A stretch of 64,000 nt of DNA from Strigamia acuminata. Its lineage: Eukaryota > Arthropoda > Chilopoda > Geophilomorpha > Linotaeniidae. The DNA lies in contig OX442319.1 of NCBI GenBank assembly GCA_949358305.1, forward strand, positions 6,696,001-6,760,000. Reading direction: 5' to 3'. Position numbers and translations under genes: made by a program. The notes beneath the pieces were generated by a model, which made no database searches, had not been told where the DNA came from, and was given only the letters and a program-made list of their open reading frames with translations. Of this stretch, positions 1-13,600 are shown piece by piece; within the stretch, counting starts at the first letter, position 1, and every line of letters starts with the position of its first letter.

Positions 1-3000
1 CATTATTTTTCAAAAAAAAAAACCCAACAATCCTTTTAACCCCAAACATAAACCAAGACCAATCTCCACATCTCAACTCTATTCTTCTATTGCTATCACT
101 TTAACTCTAAATAGACATCCCATGATAAGACCCAGCTAAAGTGAATTTCCGCCACAAGATGGATCCAGACATACAATTCAATTGAAGTCATTGCTACTAT
201 TAAAACTCATGAATGACTAAAATTACAAAGAAAGAAATAAAAAAAGAAAATGAAAGGAAATTTTCTTATAAATTACTTCCCTTTTTTGGACCTATTTCTT
301 TTAGTTGATAGACAACATCCGGTTCATCTCCATCTTGACGTCTTTTAAAGGGAAGGAAACAAAGACATATTAGAGAACCATTACCAAAAAGAAAAAAGAA
401 AAAAAAAAGAAACTGTATTCAATTGGATGCACCCATTAATGATCAGTGGCTTTTATTAAGACTTATTAAACTTGACCCTCTTAGATACTAACTTGCATTG
501 AATCAAACAAAAGGGAGTCCATTTTGGCTTTATATTTAAACCACAGCTGGATTTAGTCAGTTTTTTTGCTGTTTGCTTTTTTCTTTTTTATTATTTATGT
601 CTGAAACAGTTGATAAGAATGAAGCATAGAAGGTGCTTTTAAAATTAGTTTTCAGGCACCATTCACTGAGTGTACTGAGGAGTTATTTTTAGAATGTGAA
701 ATAGATTCAGCCTCTTTTTGTTGCCAATAGCCCATGAAAGACTCAAAGACTCAAAAGACTTAAATGTAGAGTTCAAGTTGATGTTAGATTTTGAGATTTT
801 AGATTTTTTTTTTAGAAGGGTTTGTTATTTATTAAAGTTCTGCAGTGTTGTTAAGGGAGATTGTGGTATATTTTTGTGGATTTAATAAGTTTATGATGTT
901 ATTTATAGATTTGAGAAATGTATTGGAAATGTAAAAATTGCGTTGGAAATTCCAAAAATGTATTAAAAATCCAAAAAATATTTTAGGTATTCATAAAAAT
1001 CTATGAGAAACCTACAGAATCTTTCAGAATCCTACAAAATTCATTAGAAATCCAGAAAATCCATCACAAATTCTGAAAATCCATTACAAATGCAGAAAAC
1101 TTAATAGAAATCCAGAAAGTTTATTAAAAATCCAATAGAAATCCAGAAAATCTATTAAAAATCCATTAGAAATCCAGAAAATCAATTAGAAATCCAGAAA
1201 ATCCATTAGAAATCCAGAAAATCAATTAGAAATCCAGAAAATCCATTAGAAATCCCGAAAATCCAACAAATCGATAAAATCCAATAGAAATCTAGAAAAT
1301 CTATTAGAAATCCAGAAAATCTAAAAGAAATCCAGAAAATCTAATAAAAATCCAGAAAATCCATTAGAATTCTAGAAAATCCAACAAATCGAGAAAATTC
1401 AATAGAAATCCAGAAAATTTATTAGAAATCCAGAAAATCTATTAGAAATCCAGAAAATCTATTAAAAATCCAGGAAATCTATTAAAAATCCAGAAAATCT
1501 ATTCGTAATCCAGAAAACCTATTAAAAATCCAGAAAATCTATTAGACATCCAGAAAATCCATTAGAAATTCAGAAAACCCATTAGAAATTCAGAAAAGCC
1601 ATTAGAAATTCAGAAAACTAATGGATTATCTAAACTTTTCGGTAGTTAATATTATTATTATTATTTTATTATTATTATTTTATTATGGTAACTTAATACA
1701 GATATTTTAATAAAGTAGGGAGAGGCACACTCGAGTCACATTGGGTACCAATTACACATAACAGGGGTTGAAACTGAGAAATTATCAAATTAAATTTGTC
1801 ACCAAATATAAAACAAAAAATTATATGACGTCCAGACTGTAATTTTAGCAAACTATGCATCCCAAACGTTTTATTTATATCTAAATACTGTATTACCGTA
1901 ATGAAAATTGCTTAATTTGCTCTCCATTAAACCATTCCCACTAATTTCCACTCTGCGAACATTGAACTGACAAGTCTTCACTGCGGATGGACGATGCAAG
2001 TCACTGCGTATGGCTTGCTTTTTGTGCTTTGCTGATTTTGGGATATCAAAGTGGTCTGTCGTCTGTGCACCTGACCGGTTCGATTCCCAGTCTTGGACTG
2101 ATTGCTCTTTCCAGCCATAAATCCATCAAATGTAGGAAAATCCAAAACTATTTGCATCCGAATTTCTAAATCATCAACAAATTCTGTTTACTCTTTTACT
2201 GCCAACAAACTGTTGAAATAAAAGACTACCGACCCCAATTCAGTGCCAAATGAATCTATACTATCAGTTGTGGATGACACATTTGTTTACTTCAGCATTT
2301 GTTCTCAACTAAACTGTAAACTCAGTAAATTAGGCACACTCATTTCGAAGCCAATAAGTCACTTAAGAGTGAATACGCTTTAATTAAAGTTGACAAGACA
2401 AACAATGAATTTATAGATAAGAAATTAAATATGAATTTAAAAGTATTTTTCTTAGATTATTTAATTTAGAACGAATTTTGTATCTAGTCTTAAAGGAAAC
2501 CCAATATTTCAGGTTTTAGGAAAACCCAAGATGGATGGGTCGAACTCGTAGTATTATCGTTATCGTTTTGACTACCTAATGATGGTTTTAGTTCATTATT
2601 TGTAAGTTTAAGAGTGCTATTAATGTCGTTAAATCACTATTAATTATCAAAAATTCGGTGTGCATTTGAGATAGATGTTTTTATAGTCTTAAAGATGCGC
2701 CGAAATCAGCTTTAAGAAACCACGACCACTTTCGCTTGAAAGAAAAATCATTTTGTTTATTGCTGGCATCAAAGTGGGTAACCTCAATACAGAAACTAGA
2801 AGGAAATTGAATGTGAGAAAAAGTTATGGTTGAATATAGACGATTATTAAATTGGTCCAAAAAATCCCGAAAAGATAAATAAAAAGAGAGAAATGTCATT
2901 TCTGTTGAATAAATACGAAAAAAGAATTATAATTGTAGATTATACCTAGAAAGACAAATCAATTGTGCATAGTTGTTGTACCTGGGTAAAGAGAGGCCAG

Positions 3001-5371
3001 TGAACCTTTTTTCTTATTGTTCCATGCATCTTTGCTTCCGTTTTAGCCTCAATAATGCCATTTATTTCCGGAAAACCAGCGGATTAGTTTCGAGTCATGA
3101 ACGACTAAACTTAAACTTATGTATTGAATCAAAACGTTCTTGTTGGGTTTTGTGGGTTCAATATACATTGTTTCATGCATAAAATAATGATTTTCAACAA
3201 ATGATTAGCATTCTTTGGCACAGTGGCGTCACAAAAGGTTAAATATGGCGTCTTTGGAGACAAGGTTCTGTCGTAGTGATTAAATACGAGTTGGAAACAT
3301 CGGATTAAATTGAGCCAAACTGTGAAATTCTAATCAGCAAATTCTCCAATTATTCCCATGACCAATTTCGTCTTCAAGTTCAATCGTATGCAAAGACCTT
3401 TAGGAGAGATTTGATAAGAAAATTTTTTCATTACAAAGTCAATGAGTATCATGTGATATTATGATGGCTCTTTCAATTGCCTTTAAAATATATACACAAA
3501 AAAAAAATTAATTTATTTCATTTCGAGTTTTCAACAGACAATTTTTGATTGCTCTTTTTTAACCTACTTGCAGAAGTGAACAATGGAGTTAATGTTTCAC
3601 AGGTGCGAGTAGGCCTTGACGTCAAAGATTTGCTCGCTGCAACAGATGGCAACCAAAAATTAACAAATTTATTTATATATATATAAAAAAAATTTTTTTT
3701 TATAATTATTATTGCTTGTGATTATCCTCGAAAGAGACAAAGGGGAAAAAAGAGTATTTTTGTTTGGAAACACTTGAGTGAGTTGAACATGTGCACACAC
3801 ACCTGTTTGTCCTCTGTCTTAATTTCATTCTCACTTCTTCAAGGTGAACAGAATAAACAAAGATTTTTTTTTTATTTTTTTTGTACAATTTTGTACCAAT
3901 TACACATCCAAATAGAAATATTTTACAACCACAATCTTTCATTTTAAAATTTTTTTTTGGAATTTTGTATTGAGGGTGGATATAAATACAAAATACACAA
4001 AAAAAGAAAAACTTTCCAAGAATAAGAACTTAGGTGCAGTTATGCCTTTGTAAAGGAGGAATGACTCACTACCATTGACAGACAATGGAAGCAAAAAAAA
4101 TTACCACAGAATTCCTTGTGAAAATATAAAAATGTCTTCTGAACTCATTCTAAACATGGTGTCAGAAAGTTGCTGCTACCAAAGTACCAATTGGTATTTT
4201 TTTAATTTTTTTAAAATTTTTTATCATGTAAATAACTAGTCAGTTGCTAAATATAGAGGTATCAATTTTGATATCCTTTACACCAGCAGTAATCTTTGAT
4301 CCTGTAATAAATTTCCATTTATAGCCCATAGATTATGAGTTACTGCAAATAAGGTGCGTTTCAAATTTATCCAGACACTTACGGGATATCAATTTCAAAC
4401 AGTTTTTTAATGCTTCCTTCAAGGTTTAAATTACAAGGTATGCACTCAAGCAAGCAGTATTAATTGATATTACAATACTCTAGTACTATTTTCATAAATG
4501 GAATTAAAAGTTTGTTTCTGTGGGAATTAGTGGCCAATGCATGACACTATTTAGGCTTATCATGTCATATTTAATAAGGCTTCAACTTGACCAATTTATG
4601 CAGCAGGTCTTTTGTGCACAGTTGAGTTTGACATAGAGATTACAGATAAAGATTATTTCTATTCTGTACAGTGGAGCGTTGATTATTCGAATGTCGGTTC
4701 TCCGACGGTTGAAAGATTTATTGCAGTCCAAAATTAAAATATTTTGTGTTTTACTTCAATTTTAAAACAAAAATGATGTCCCAATGAAGTAACCTGTAAT
4801 CCCAATGATGTCATAAATAAGTGTGTTGCCAGTTTTATAAAATACCGGTAGTTAAAATTCTCACACTCAAAATTTAAACTTAAAATACAATTAAACTAAA
4901 ATTGTTAAAACACAAGTATTTTTATTTTTGAATACGGCATTCCAAAATGTATTCAGCATTTCGTGGAATTAAGTATATTATTTGTACATTGCATAATGCA
5001 TTTCAAAACACGTTACAATATAAACACGAAACCAACTTTCCTTTTTTCCAAGAACTGGAGAAACCATCCAGTTGTGCTCTAGTTTTATATGCAAAAGTAG
5101 AACTAGAACATGTAAAAAAAATACTAAATGACCTTTGGCAGGTCTATAATGAGTGTAGTGTTCACACCATCCTCTCCACCAACCAATCAAATATGTAATT
5201 TTAGCAGTTTAGCCATTTGTCACTGTCTGAACTCCTAATGAAGAGATGAGCAAATGCAAACTAGGAAACATTTTTCTTTGCTCATTTCTTTTTTCTTTCT
5301 CTCTCACTCTTTCAAATCCAAACCTTGCTACTTGAATACTAATATTAATTATATCCAATTTTTCTTTGCAG
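1..5371. other. Gene-free AT-rich stretch upstream of the first visible YAP exon
   Basis: I see no convincing coding exon here. Open frames are short, mostly without homology, and scattered on both strands. Because the first visible YAP exon begins in the middle of WW domain 1, this stretch must be at least partly YAP intron, and the TEAD-binding N-terminal exons should lie to the left of the window or be too short for me to recognise. It contains the AT-rich minisatellite at 1010-1625, an ATT microsatellite near 1650-1685 and many homopolymer runs. Confidence 0.6.
1010..1625. repeat. AT-rich minisatellite, about 19 bp unit
   Basis: Degenerate head-to-tail copies of a unit close to TTAGAAATCCAGAAAATCC run for about 600 bp, with variants such as TTAAAAATCCAGAAAATCT and truncated units. 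The ends are ragged: related but more decayed units start near 930. No ORF crosses it. Confidence 0.85.
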
Positions 5372-8300
5372 TCATAACACACAAAAAACAACATGGGAAG
5401 ATCCAAGAAAAAAGATGAGTGCAAGTGCAATGAACTTGCATTCCTCTTCAACACCACCTCCATCCCCAAGTTCTCCAATCAATTCTTTATCATCACTCAA
5501 TTTGGGACCCCTTCCTGAAGGATGGGAACAAGCAAGCACACCTGAAGGAGAGATCTATTTCATCAACCATCATACCAGAACTACAAGTTGGTTTGATCCT
5601 AGAATCCGTAAGTTAATGAGCTTTCCCTTTTATTTATGTACCAGACACAATTGCAAATCAAAACAATGCACTCAAAATTCCAACTACCATGTCATCATCT
5701 ATTCGACATTGAAATTATTTTTTTAACCATTAAATACCTGACTTTAGAATACAAGTATTATCACCTGTTGATGTTTGGTGTTTCACCTAGTGGCAAAATA
5801 CGAAATTACTCACAATTTCAATTGCCAGCATAGAGTGAGGGTCCAGTTTTTTTGAACACGGCTGTACATACTTTACGTATGTGTAGGGGACTTCACTGCG
5901 TGGTCTATGCACTACGATTAGATGTGAGATTTCGCGAGATTTGGTCGCGAGATTTGGTCGCGAGATTTTGCAGATTTTCTTTCCTACTCGAGAAGAAGGA
6001 AGTGGACATTTGTCCACATTGTCAGGTTAAGGAGGTTAAAAAAATTTGAAAAACAAAAAAATTGAAAATGGAATTTGATTTCATGTTTTAATAATTAGTT
6101 TCCTGATAAAAATTTGCCTAATACGAGCTTACTGCATGGCAGATTTATTTGATATGCTCACATGGGAACCCCATGCACCACTTTTTCACTAAATTAGCTT
6201 CAAACTTGATTGATATAATAAGCTGGTATAGAATTTCAATTTTTATTTCCATTAATAACTTAGATTATGGTGAAGTTTCAACCAAAAATTAGTGAAAAAT
6301 CTAGTGCATGCAGTTCCCTTTTGAGTCATGCAGGCTAAATATACAAAGAATATTTGTGCACACAATTTGAAATTTCATGCTGATATTGTGATATACATAA
6401 ATGCATGGGCTTGATTATTATTACTAATGTTATAAAGTTGCATTCATTTTTACAGAGATAAAAATATTTGTGTAAGAAACCAACACAATGCCATTTGTGA
6501 TGTGAAAACACATCATTAATGGCATCATCTGTTGAGATGAATGAAACACCTGTGATATAAAAGGGTTTAAAAAGTCAAGATGATTGTTATTTTCTTATTA
6601 ATCTGGCTCTTAATTGAAATCTAGAGCCCCGACAAGGAAGGAAACACAAGGAGGAAGAAATGAGCTTGGAATTGAGATTCACTTTTATAGATAAAAGATA
6701 TATATGTAAACCTTTTTATAGTTCCCACAGACGACCATGGGAGACTGATGATTGAATTTTACGCACAAAATTCCATCCCTCTATCCAGAAGAGGAAGATA
6801 ATATTCATTTACAGGAAAATGGTGGCTGTAATTGCATTTTGAGGAGATAAAATGAGGATTTGTCAAGGTGAAATCCAGCCAAGAGCTGCAAATGATGTGA
6901 AATTATTGGTTGTGGAAGGATATTGCTCATTTCCCTCTTTCCCATCAGCATTTTGATTGTATTGACAGTCATTAAAATGCTATTTTGCATTTCTTTCAAA
7001 CATCCTTCAAAGCAAAGGTGAATGTGAAGGTGTGAAATGTCATCAAGAACAATAGGGATTTTATGATGGAGCAATTGTTTATGCTGATCAGACAAATACT
7101 TTATGATCACTATTAGAGTCAAGGTAATAAAATGCATAAATTGCTGTATTGCAACACACTCCATGGGTCCAGGAGAGGAATGTGGACTTTTTTTTTACTG
7201 GCTGTTTTATTTTATTTTTATTTTTCTTTCTCCATCAAAGATTAAAAACAATTAAGCTCTGTTATGACTGTTGGCGCCATTGCATATCAAGATTGATGCA
7301 ATGAAATAAAAGAACAAGCAAATGCACTTCCTGTTACTCCAATTTGCTACACAAGCAATTTAAGCCCACGTTTTTTTTTTTTTAAAGAAAAAATTGTCGG
7401 TTTTAATTTTTAAGATAAATGAAAATGACATTGAAAAAAAAAATATTTTTTTTTTAAATAGATGTAATTTATGTTTTATATTTTTTATTTATTTGCAGCT
7501 ATGCACGTACAAAGGCAAACCAGCCAAGTGGCAGCTCCTCAACTTATAGACGAAGAACCATCTGCACAAGCACCATCGACAAACCAAATGAACATTCAGC
7601 AACGTCAGCAAAGAGTTCGTCTCCAACGTCTTGAAATGGAAAGAGAGCGTCTACGATTAAGACAGCAAGAAATAATGCGACAGGTATCATCGAACAAATA
7701 TAATCATTCGCATACTTGGTTTTCGAGCAAATGCCAAAGAGATAGAGTAGAGCGTCAATTATCCGAACTAATTGGGAGACTTGGGTGTTCGTAACAGACT
7801 TTGACTGATATCTATGTTTTATAACATCGGCTGATACCAATAATCGGCAACCGAATATCGGCCGATACCGGTATTACGAACTTCATAATACCGATTTGTT
7901 TGCACAATCGGACATTAGGTTTATGTACACCTATGGTCAAAAAAATCTTCACATTTGGAACTGAAGTAGCCTGACAGCATGTGAAGATTTTTTTGTCCAT
8001 AGGTGTACAATCGTGGACAAAGAAATGTCGCCTTTTTCTTATAAAGAGGCCATCAGCAGTCCCGATAAAGTCCATTGGTACAAAGCCATGGAGGAAGAGC
8101 TTTCTCTCTCGTGTTCTTCGCAGCCTGTTCCTGTTTCTCAGGCTGTGGGGGGCGCGTGGACTCGGACAGAGGTGATCCGTCAATCTGGGCAGTCTAAAGG
8201 AAATGTGCATGGGAAAAGGTGACAATTTTTTTTGTGCACGATTGTACGTACCGTACTGTATATCGATCACCGATGTTTTGATAACCGGTCGTTGGCGAAC

Positions 8301-10688
8301 CAATGTTCGGATAATCGACGCTCTACTGTAACACTGTTACAGTTTTGTCCAGCAATTTAAAGCTACAATATGTAGACTTGGAGTCACCAGTTTACAGTTG
8401 GCACCATCCAAACGCAGTTAACTAACCAAGTTTCCAGAACTCTAGACTTGGCTAGTACCTAAAATAAGAGACGCATGTACTTGAAGGGCCTGCTGACATA
8501 TAGCTTTGGATCTAACTGCCAAAAATTGGACACATTGCAGTTTCCTTTTCATCTATTGCAGTGGAGCTAATAGTTATCTTTCTTTTCTTTTTCTCCTTAT
8601 TTGACCTTTGCGCTGATTGCATCGGTAAACCTTTTATTCTTACTCCCAGTCCCAACTGTAGTCTGTTCCTTATTCTAATATTATGTTATACAGTACTTCT
8701 ATACATAAAACAACAAATTATAAATATTCAAGGAAAAACAAGAGAGAATAATGCAAATTCTCATGTAGAAAAAGCCATTTTTAGCTCTGGATGCACTGGA
8801 AGGAATAAGTCAACTATTGATGCGGAAGTGGTGGTGCTATCTTAAGGCGAATTTGGCAAACTAGCTGTAACCTTTGTCCAATGCCAAGGTGCTGAAAATT
8901 GCTGGCCAAACATTTTAGAAGTTTATTTAAAATGATATTAAACTAAATATCTTTATTATCTAAAACATCAAGGGAGGGGGCTGTTAAAATCTTTCCTATT
9001 CAGGAAGGAGTGTGTGAAAATGTTCAAATTGTCACGTGGGAACAGTTATTTTATGTTATGATTTTTTTTTTGCACGGGACGAGCATATGGTTTACATCAT
9101 CAATACACTTAAAATAGCACAAGGTTCCTCAAGATGCTAACTTTACTTTTTTTTCTATGCATGACTCACAGATAAATATATATATATATTTTCTAAAAAT
9201 AATTACCCACAAGTTGAATTATCTGAATTCAATTCTGTGTACTTGACATGTGCAATTGATTATTACACTGTACTTGCTAACAGCCTTTTCTTATGATTTA
9301 CAGATGGACAGAGAGCAGCAAGGGTTGCAACAACAAGATGTGGTTATGGCTCAGGTTAGTTTACATTGGTAGAATTAATAACAGAAGTAGAGGTTGAGAA
9401 ATTGCACTTGGCAAGCATTGTTTTTGGTTTTTATTGTCCAAATATGGCTGCCTTCATCCAAATTTCTGATGGACAGCTTGCAGTGTGCATTCACCATACA
9501 TCTTCTACTCCTGGTTCTATTTATAAATATTTGGTTTGCACATGCTCTTTGTATGAACCCACTTCACCATTTCCCAATGGACCCCAAACCTAGAATTTTG
9601 GAAAGTGAAGAGGAAATAATATAATTTCCATTGGTTGAGCGTACTTCAAACAAGCGGAAGTTATGCAAAATAGGAAGTAGTTGAATTGATTTTACATGAA
9701 ATAAAGGAAATGCTTTGAACCGATAAGCATACAGTATTGTGAAATGCATGACTGCATTAAACTGACCGCTTCTTGCAACTGCTTCAATTATTTGCAAAGA
9801 GGAAATGGACTAAAATTGCATCTTTCCCTTAAAATTTATCTTGATTCTTGTATTTATAAAACATTTACAACCCTTTTGTTTTGATTTACGACCAATTTAC
9901 ATCGATTTACATTACGTCCGGTGAATTGCCGGCAAATACAAGGATGAATTCAATTTTAATTCATATTTTTTGTTGCCATTGCAGGAAATGATGATCCGAC
10001 AAACGATAGGGGAAGGAATTGCTTCCTCTCCAACAGCTGAATTGCCACCAGTTACCACTACTGGTTTGGATCCCTTCCTGGGAAGCAATGAATTTCATTC
10101 GCGCCAAGAAAGCACGGACAGCGGATTAGGAATGGGAAACAACTACAGTTTGCCGCATACTCCTGAAGATTATCTCAGTGCTATGGATGATAGCATGGAA
10201 CCTAGTGATAGTAAGAACTGCTTTCATTTATTATTGAAGATATAAGTGTCTTTTGTAGCTACTGTCGCAAATGCGGAGTCAAACAATTTTTATCTCTAAT
10301 TTCATGTTTTTTTAGATGGAAGTTTAACAGGACCACAACATACAGGAAGCAATTTGGGCAGTTTGGATATGCAGACATCTGATTTAAATAACCTAGGAGA
10401 TAATAACATGGATTCAGATGACTTAGAGCCAAGTTTACAGGTCCAGAGTCTTTTATTTCTTACAGAATAATCAGTAAGTTAGTACTACTGATGTTTGATT
10501 TTAATTTTTTTCAATGTAAAAATACCATAGATTCCCCATAATACAATATTCCCACACAAGTGATTTTCTAAATGTTTTTTTTCCATTTTATTTTTCAATT
10601 TCAGGAAGAACTGGGATCAGAACTTTTAAACGACGTGGAAGCGTTACTAAACACCAATAAAATGGAAAATGTGTTGACCTGGCTCTAA
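5372..10688 (+). CDS. YAP1: YAP/Yorkie transcriptional co-activator, last six exons (5' part missing)
   Basis: Hippo-pathway co-activator that enters the nucleus to bind TEAD when LATS kinase is off. Exons 5372-5607, 7499-7683, 9304-9354, 9985-10210, 10316-10440 and 10605-10688 all have AG/GT borders and matching phases, giving 301 codons to the TAA. Exon 1 holds the end of WW1 (NHNTQKTTWEDPR is read from it, the NH split by the intron) and all of WW2 (LPEGWEQ ... INHHTRTTSWFDPR). Exon 2 is a charged coiled coil rich in Q, R and E. Exon 4 has HSRQES followed by TDSGLG, matching the LATS site and CK1/SCF phosphodegron of YAP, then LPHTPEDYL. The last exon ends in LTWL, the PDZ-binding tail. 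The TEAD-binding N-terminus is not in the window. No lesions seen, so it looks functional. Confidence 0.95.
7924..8009. repeat. Perfect-looking inverted repeat (hairpin) in YAP intron
   Basis: Arms of about 31 bp (7924-7954 and 7979-8009) are near-perfect reverse complements, starting TGTACACCTATGG and separated by about 24 bp. It abuts and slightly overlaps the TIR element at 8005-8247, suggesting nested or chimeric foldback insertion into the intron between the second and third visible exons. Confidence 0.75.
8005..8247 (+). mobile_element. MITE-like element carrying a Copia RT scrap
   Basis: The outer ends are imperfect inverted repeats of roughly 35 bp (GTACAATCGTGGACAAAG at the left and its complement at 8213-8247). 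Between them, + strand positions about 8013-8110 read YKEAISSPDKVHWYKAMEEE, which resembles the conserved start of the Copia reverse transcriptase (the EA..SP...W..AM..E motif). I infer a short Copia fragment captured inside, or flanking into, a non-autonomous TIR element. No usable ORF. Confidence 0.5.
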
Positions 10689-13600
10689 AATCTTTCCATG
10701 GAAAAGGTTTTACATCAACTGAATTTAAGTGTTTACTTAATCCCACAGTAAATATTAACCTTCAAGTTCAGGCGATTCAATAATGTCGTTCTGGATACCA
10801 ATTTTGGCGTAATCAGAATTGGCAGTGTTGGATAGCGTATCCTTTGATTTAAGGAATTGTATTAAAGAAGTGCCTTTGAATGTATTCATTGTAAACTGTG
10901 TTTAGTGTTTGTTTTTATCAGGATTGTATGTGCATTCTTGTTGTAGCAATCTCATTTTATGTTTATTAATTTTTTTTTGTTTGGTGGGAAATGGTTTTGT
11001 TTCATGATATTAGAATTTATACCAAATTGGGAATCTTAATTTACTTTCAATAAATTAGCCATACAGACAGTTAAAAACAAAAAAGTAATACAATACAGGG
11101 TTTTCGTACTATCGTACATGTTATGTTGTCTAGCAGGCTAGCAATAGTGGAATGGGTAGACATTAGAGCACAAATTGGCTTGTTTCCATTGATTATCTGA
11201 AGTCAAAACCCATTTATTCCAGTTAAACAAAATTAAAATTTTCTTTTGAATTTTAAATTGGTCCTGGAATGATTGTGTTTAAATTTTCCAGTAGGCAAAA
11301 TGCTATAGGATGCACAACTTCTTTTGTGTGTACACATAGAGACAGGAACTGTGCGCATTTGAACATACGAAACCCCTGAATTTGCTTTGCCAATGAATAT
11401 TTTTCTGTTTAAAAGCATTAAAAATCCAAAAAAGGCATTATAGAATTTCTAGAAACACTTTTTATATGTCTAAGTAGAACTGCAAATATTTTTTTGAAAT
11501 TTTGCAGATTTTGTTTTTGTTATATTTCATCAAAAAATAATTGTGAAACTGCCTAACAATTTGAGCTAACCAATCAACTTGAATCCAAGGTATAAAAACC
11601 TTTAGTGAAATCCATCCATTTGGTTGTGTGCAGAAAAATTTGCTTTTTATGGAAACAATTCTACACTGCAATCAGAATTGCAACATTTGTTACTGATTAG
11701 CGTAGTTTTGATTGCCTTTTACCATTTAATAAACATGTAATCTTTACGAAGAGCATGAAACTAAGTATTTATTCTGCATGATTATTAAACAGCATCAAAC
11801 TACGCCATGTTTGCGTAAACATACGGCTAATCATGGTGAATGCTTTGTACAATTTATTTTGAATTTAAAAGCTAAAAACTGTGTCCAAGTAAATTATGAT
11901 TATATTGATTAAAAGGATTTTCTTGCTTTGCTTGTGAAAATATGACAAATAGCAATTATCCTTATAATAAAATAATCAAAATTGACAAAAACACAGTTAT
12001 TCATTCACGAAATGTAAATATATTTCATTAAATAATCCAAAACTGTACATTATAAATGACTTTTAATATTTTTACTGTTACTTCACTGGGGCAATTCTAT
12101 TTCTAATACATATCTAATATCAAAAAAAAAATTTCTTAAATAATTTTCTAGCTAATTGTTCATTAAGTGAATATTTTTTATAAGCTCATTTTATTTCTAT
12201 TAATGTTAATAACCAATGTTGATATGAAGTATACGTGTAAGTGCCTTTATAAACTATTCAATGCAGCTCAAACAAATGTTAGATAATTTTTTTTTAGCAT
12301 CTGGATATTTCATTTTTATTTTAGTGTGTTTAACTGTCACTTATTGTTCAATAAGTGATACAATAACTGTCAGGAAGCAGTTTTAAAGATGAAAACACAT
12401 TTTGACAGATGAATTTATATTTTGTCAAAATAATTTTTATTTTAATTAAACAGTAAAATGAACAGCAACTTAATAGACAGTTCCTTGGACTTGGGAGGCA
12501 AATTAACAATGCATTGTTTATATTTTTAATGGCATTCAAAAATTTTAAACAGGACCATGTATTGCAACTAGTTAAATGAATTGAGGTTGTAAGTTGATCA
12601 GAGTTTATTGTGTTTATTAAATTTGTCACCAAGGTTTTTGTTGTTAAAAATGTCACAATTTTGTGTCATAGGTTGCATTGAAATCAATGAGTTCTGTTCC
12701 TTTCCCTCCATTGTCCTATTAAGTTTAAACGACTACAGTATATTTTTATCATAAAAATTGTAAATTTTGCATTAATCAATGAATTTATCACTTTGGATCT
12801 GAGATAAGATGAGATAAGATGGATTGCATTTTCAATTTTATCAGTTAAGAAGAAAAATGCAATCTAATCATTTTAATGGCAGACATTGTTTTTCTTCGTT
12901 ATTTCGTCCAACTGCAATAATATTGTATATTTAAAAAAATGAAATTGTTATTTGCAGAATTTGATAATTTTCTATATAGAAATAAAAACAATTTTTTTAA
13001 AACTAGCTAAAATCAAATCTTTCCACCTTTGATGTTGACATAGGTATGACGTAATACTTCGAGTTACGCACGAACGGATACTGAGATTTTATGACGTAAT
13101 CAAATTATGGTTACTACGTCCTTTGTTTCTCTACTTTCTTGTCTTGATTCAACGTGGAAATCGACTGTTCTATCAACTCCTGGGATTCCACAGAACAAGT
13201 TAAGAGATAAATGAACTATTATTACGAAAGAAAAGGTGATATCTGCAGCATCAATGCTGGATTTCCAATTTAAAATATCGTCAGGCCTACGATAACATGA
13301 ATGCAACTTTTCAACGCGAGGTAGCGATGCTGCTCTGACATTTTTATTTCTGCTACTCTCGAAACATATCTCGACACATCTGGCTGGACATGCGAATTTT
13401 ATTTACAGGATATCCCGCATCCTTTTTCGATGAGGTATTGCTACAAAACACGAAAAATGTTATTTGCACAATATTTATTTTGTTTTGTATTATTTTTTTT
13501 TTTAGATTTGAAAATGTCCTCCAGTTTGGGGCATCATGTTTTCTACTTCACTTTTGCGTAAGATAATTCTTCAGTCACTTAGCGTACTTTAACTCAAAAA

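Noticed and set aside
1010-1625. CRISPR-like array
   Set aside because: Degenerate units without distinct spacers in a eukaryotic AT-rich region; an ordinary minisatellite.
7812-8303. 163-codon ORF on the - strand
   Set aside because: It crosses two inverted-repeat elements in a YAP intron and gives a basic, low-information peptide.
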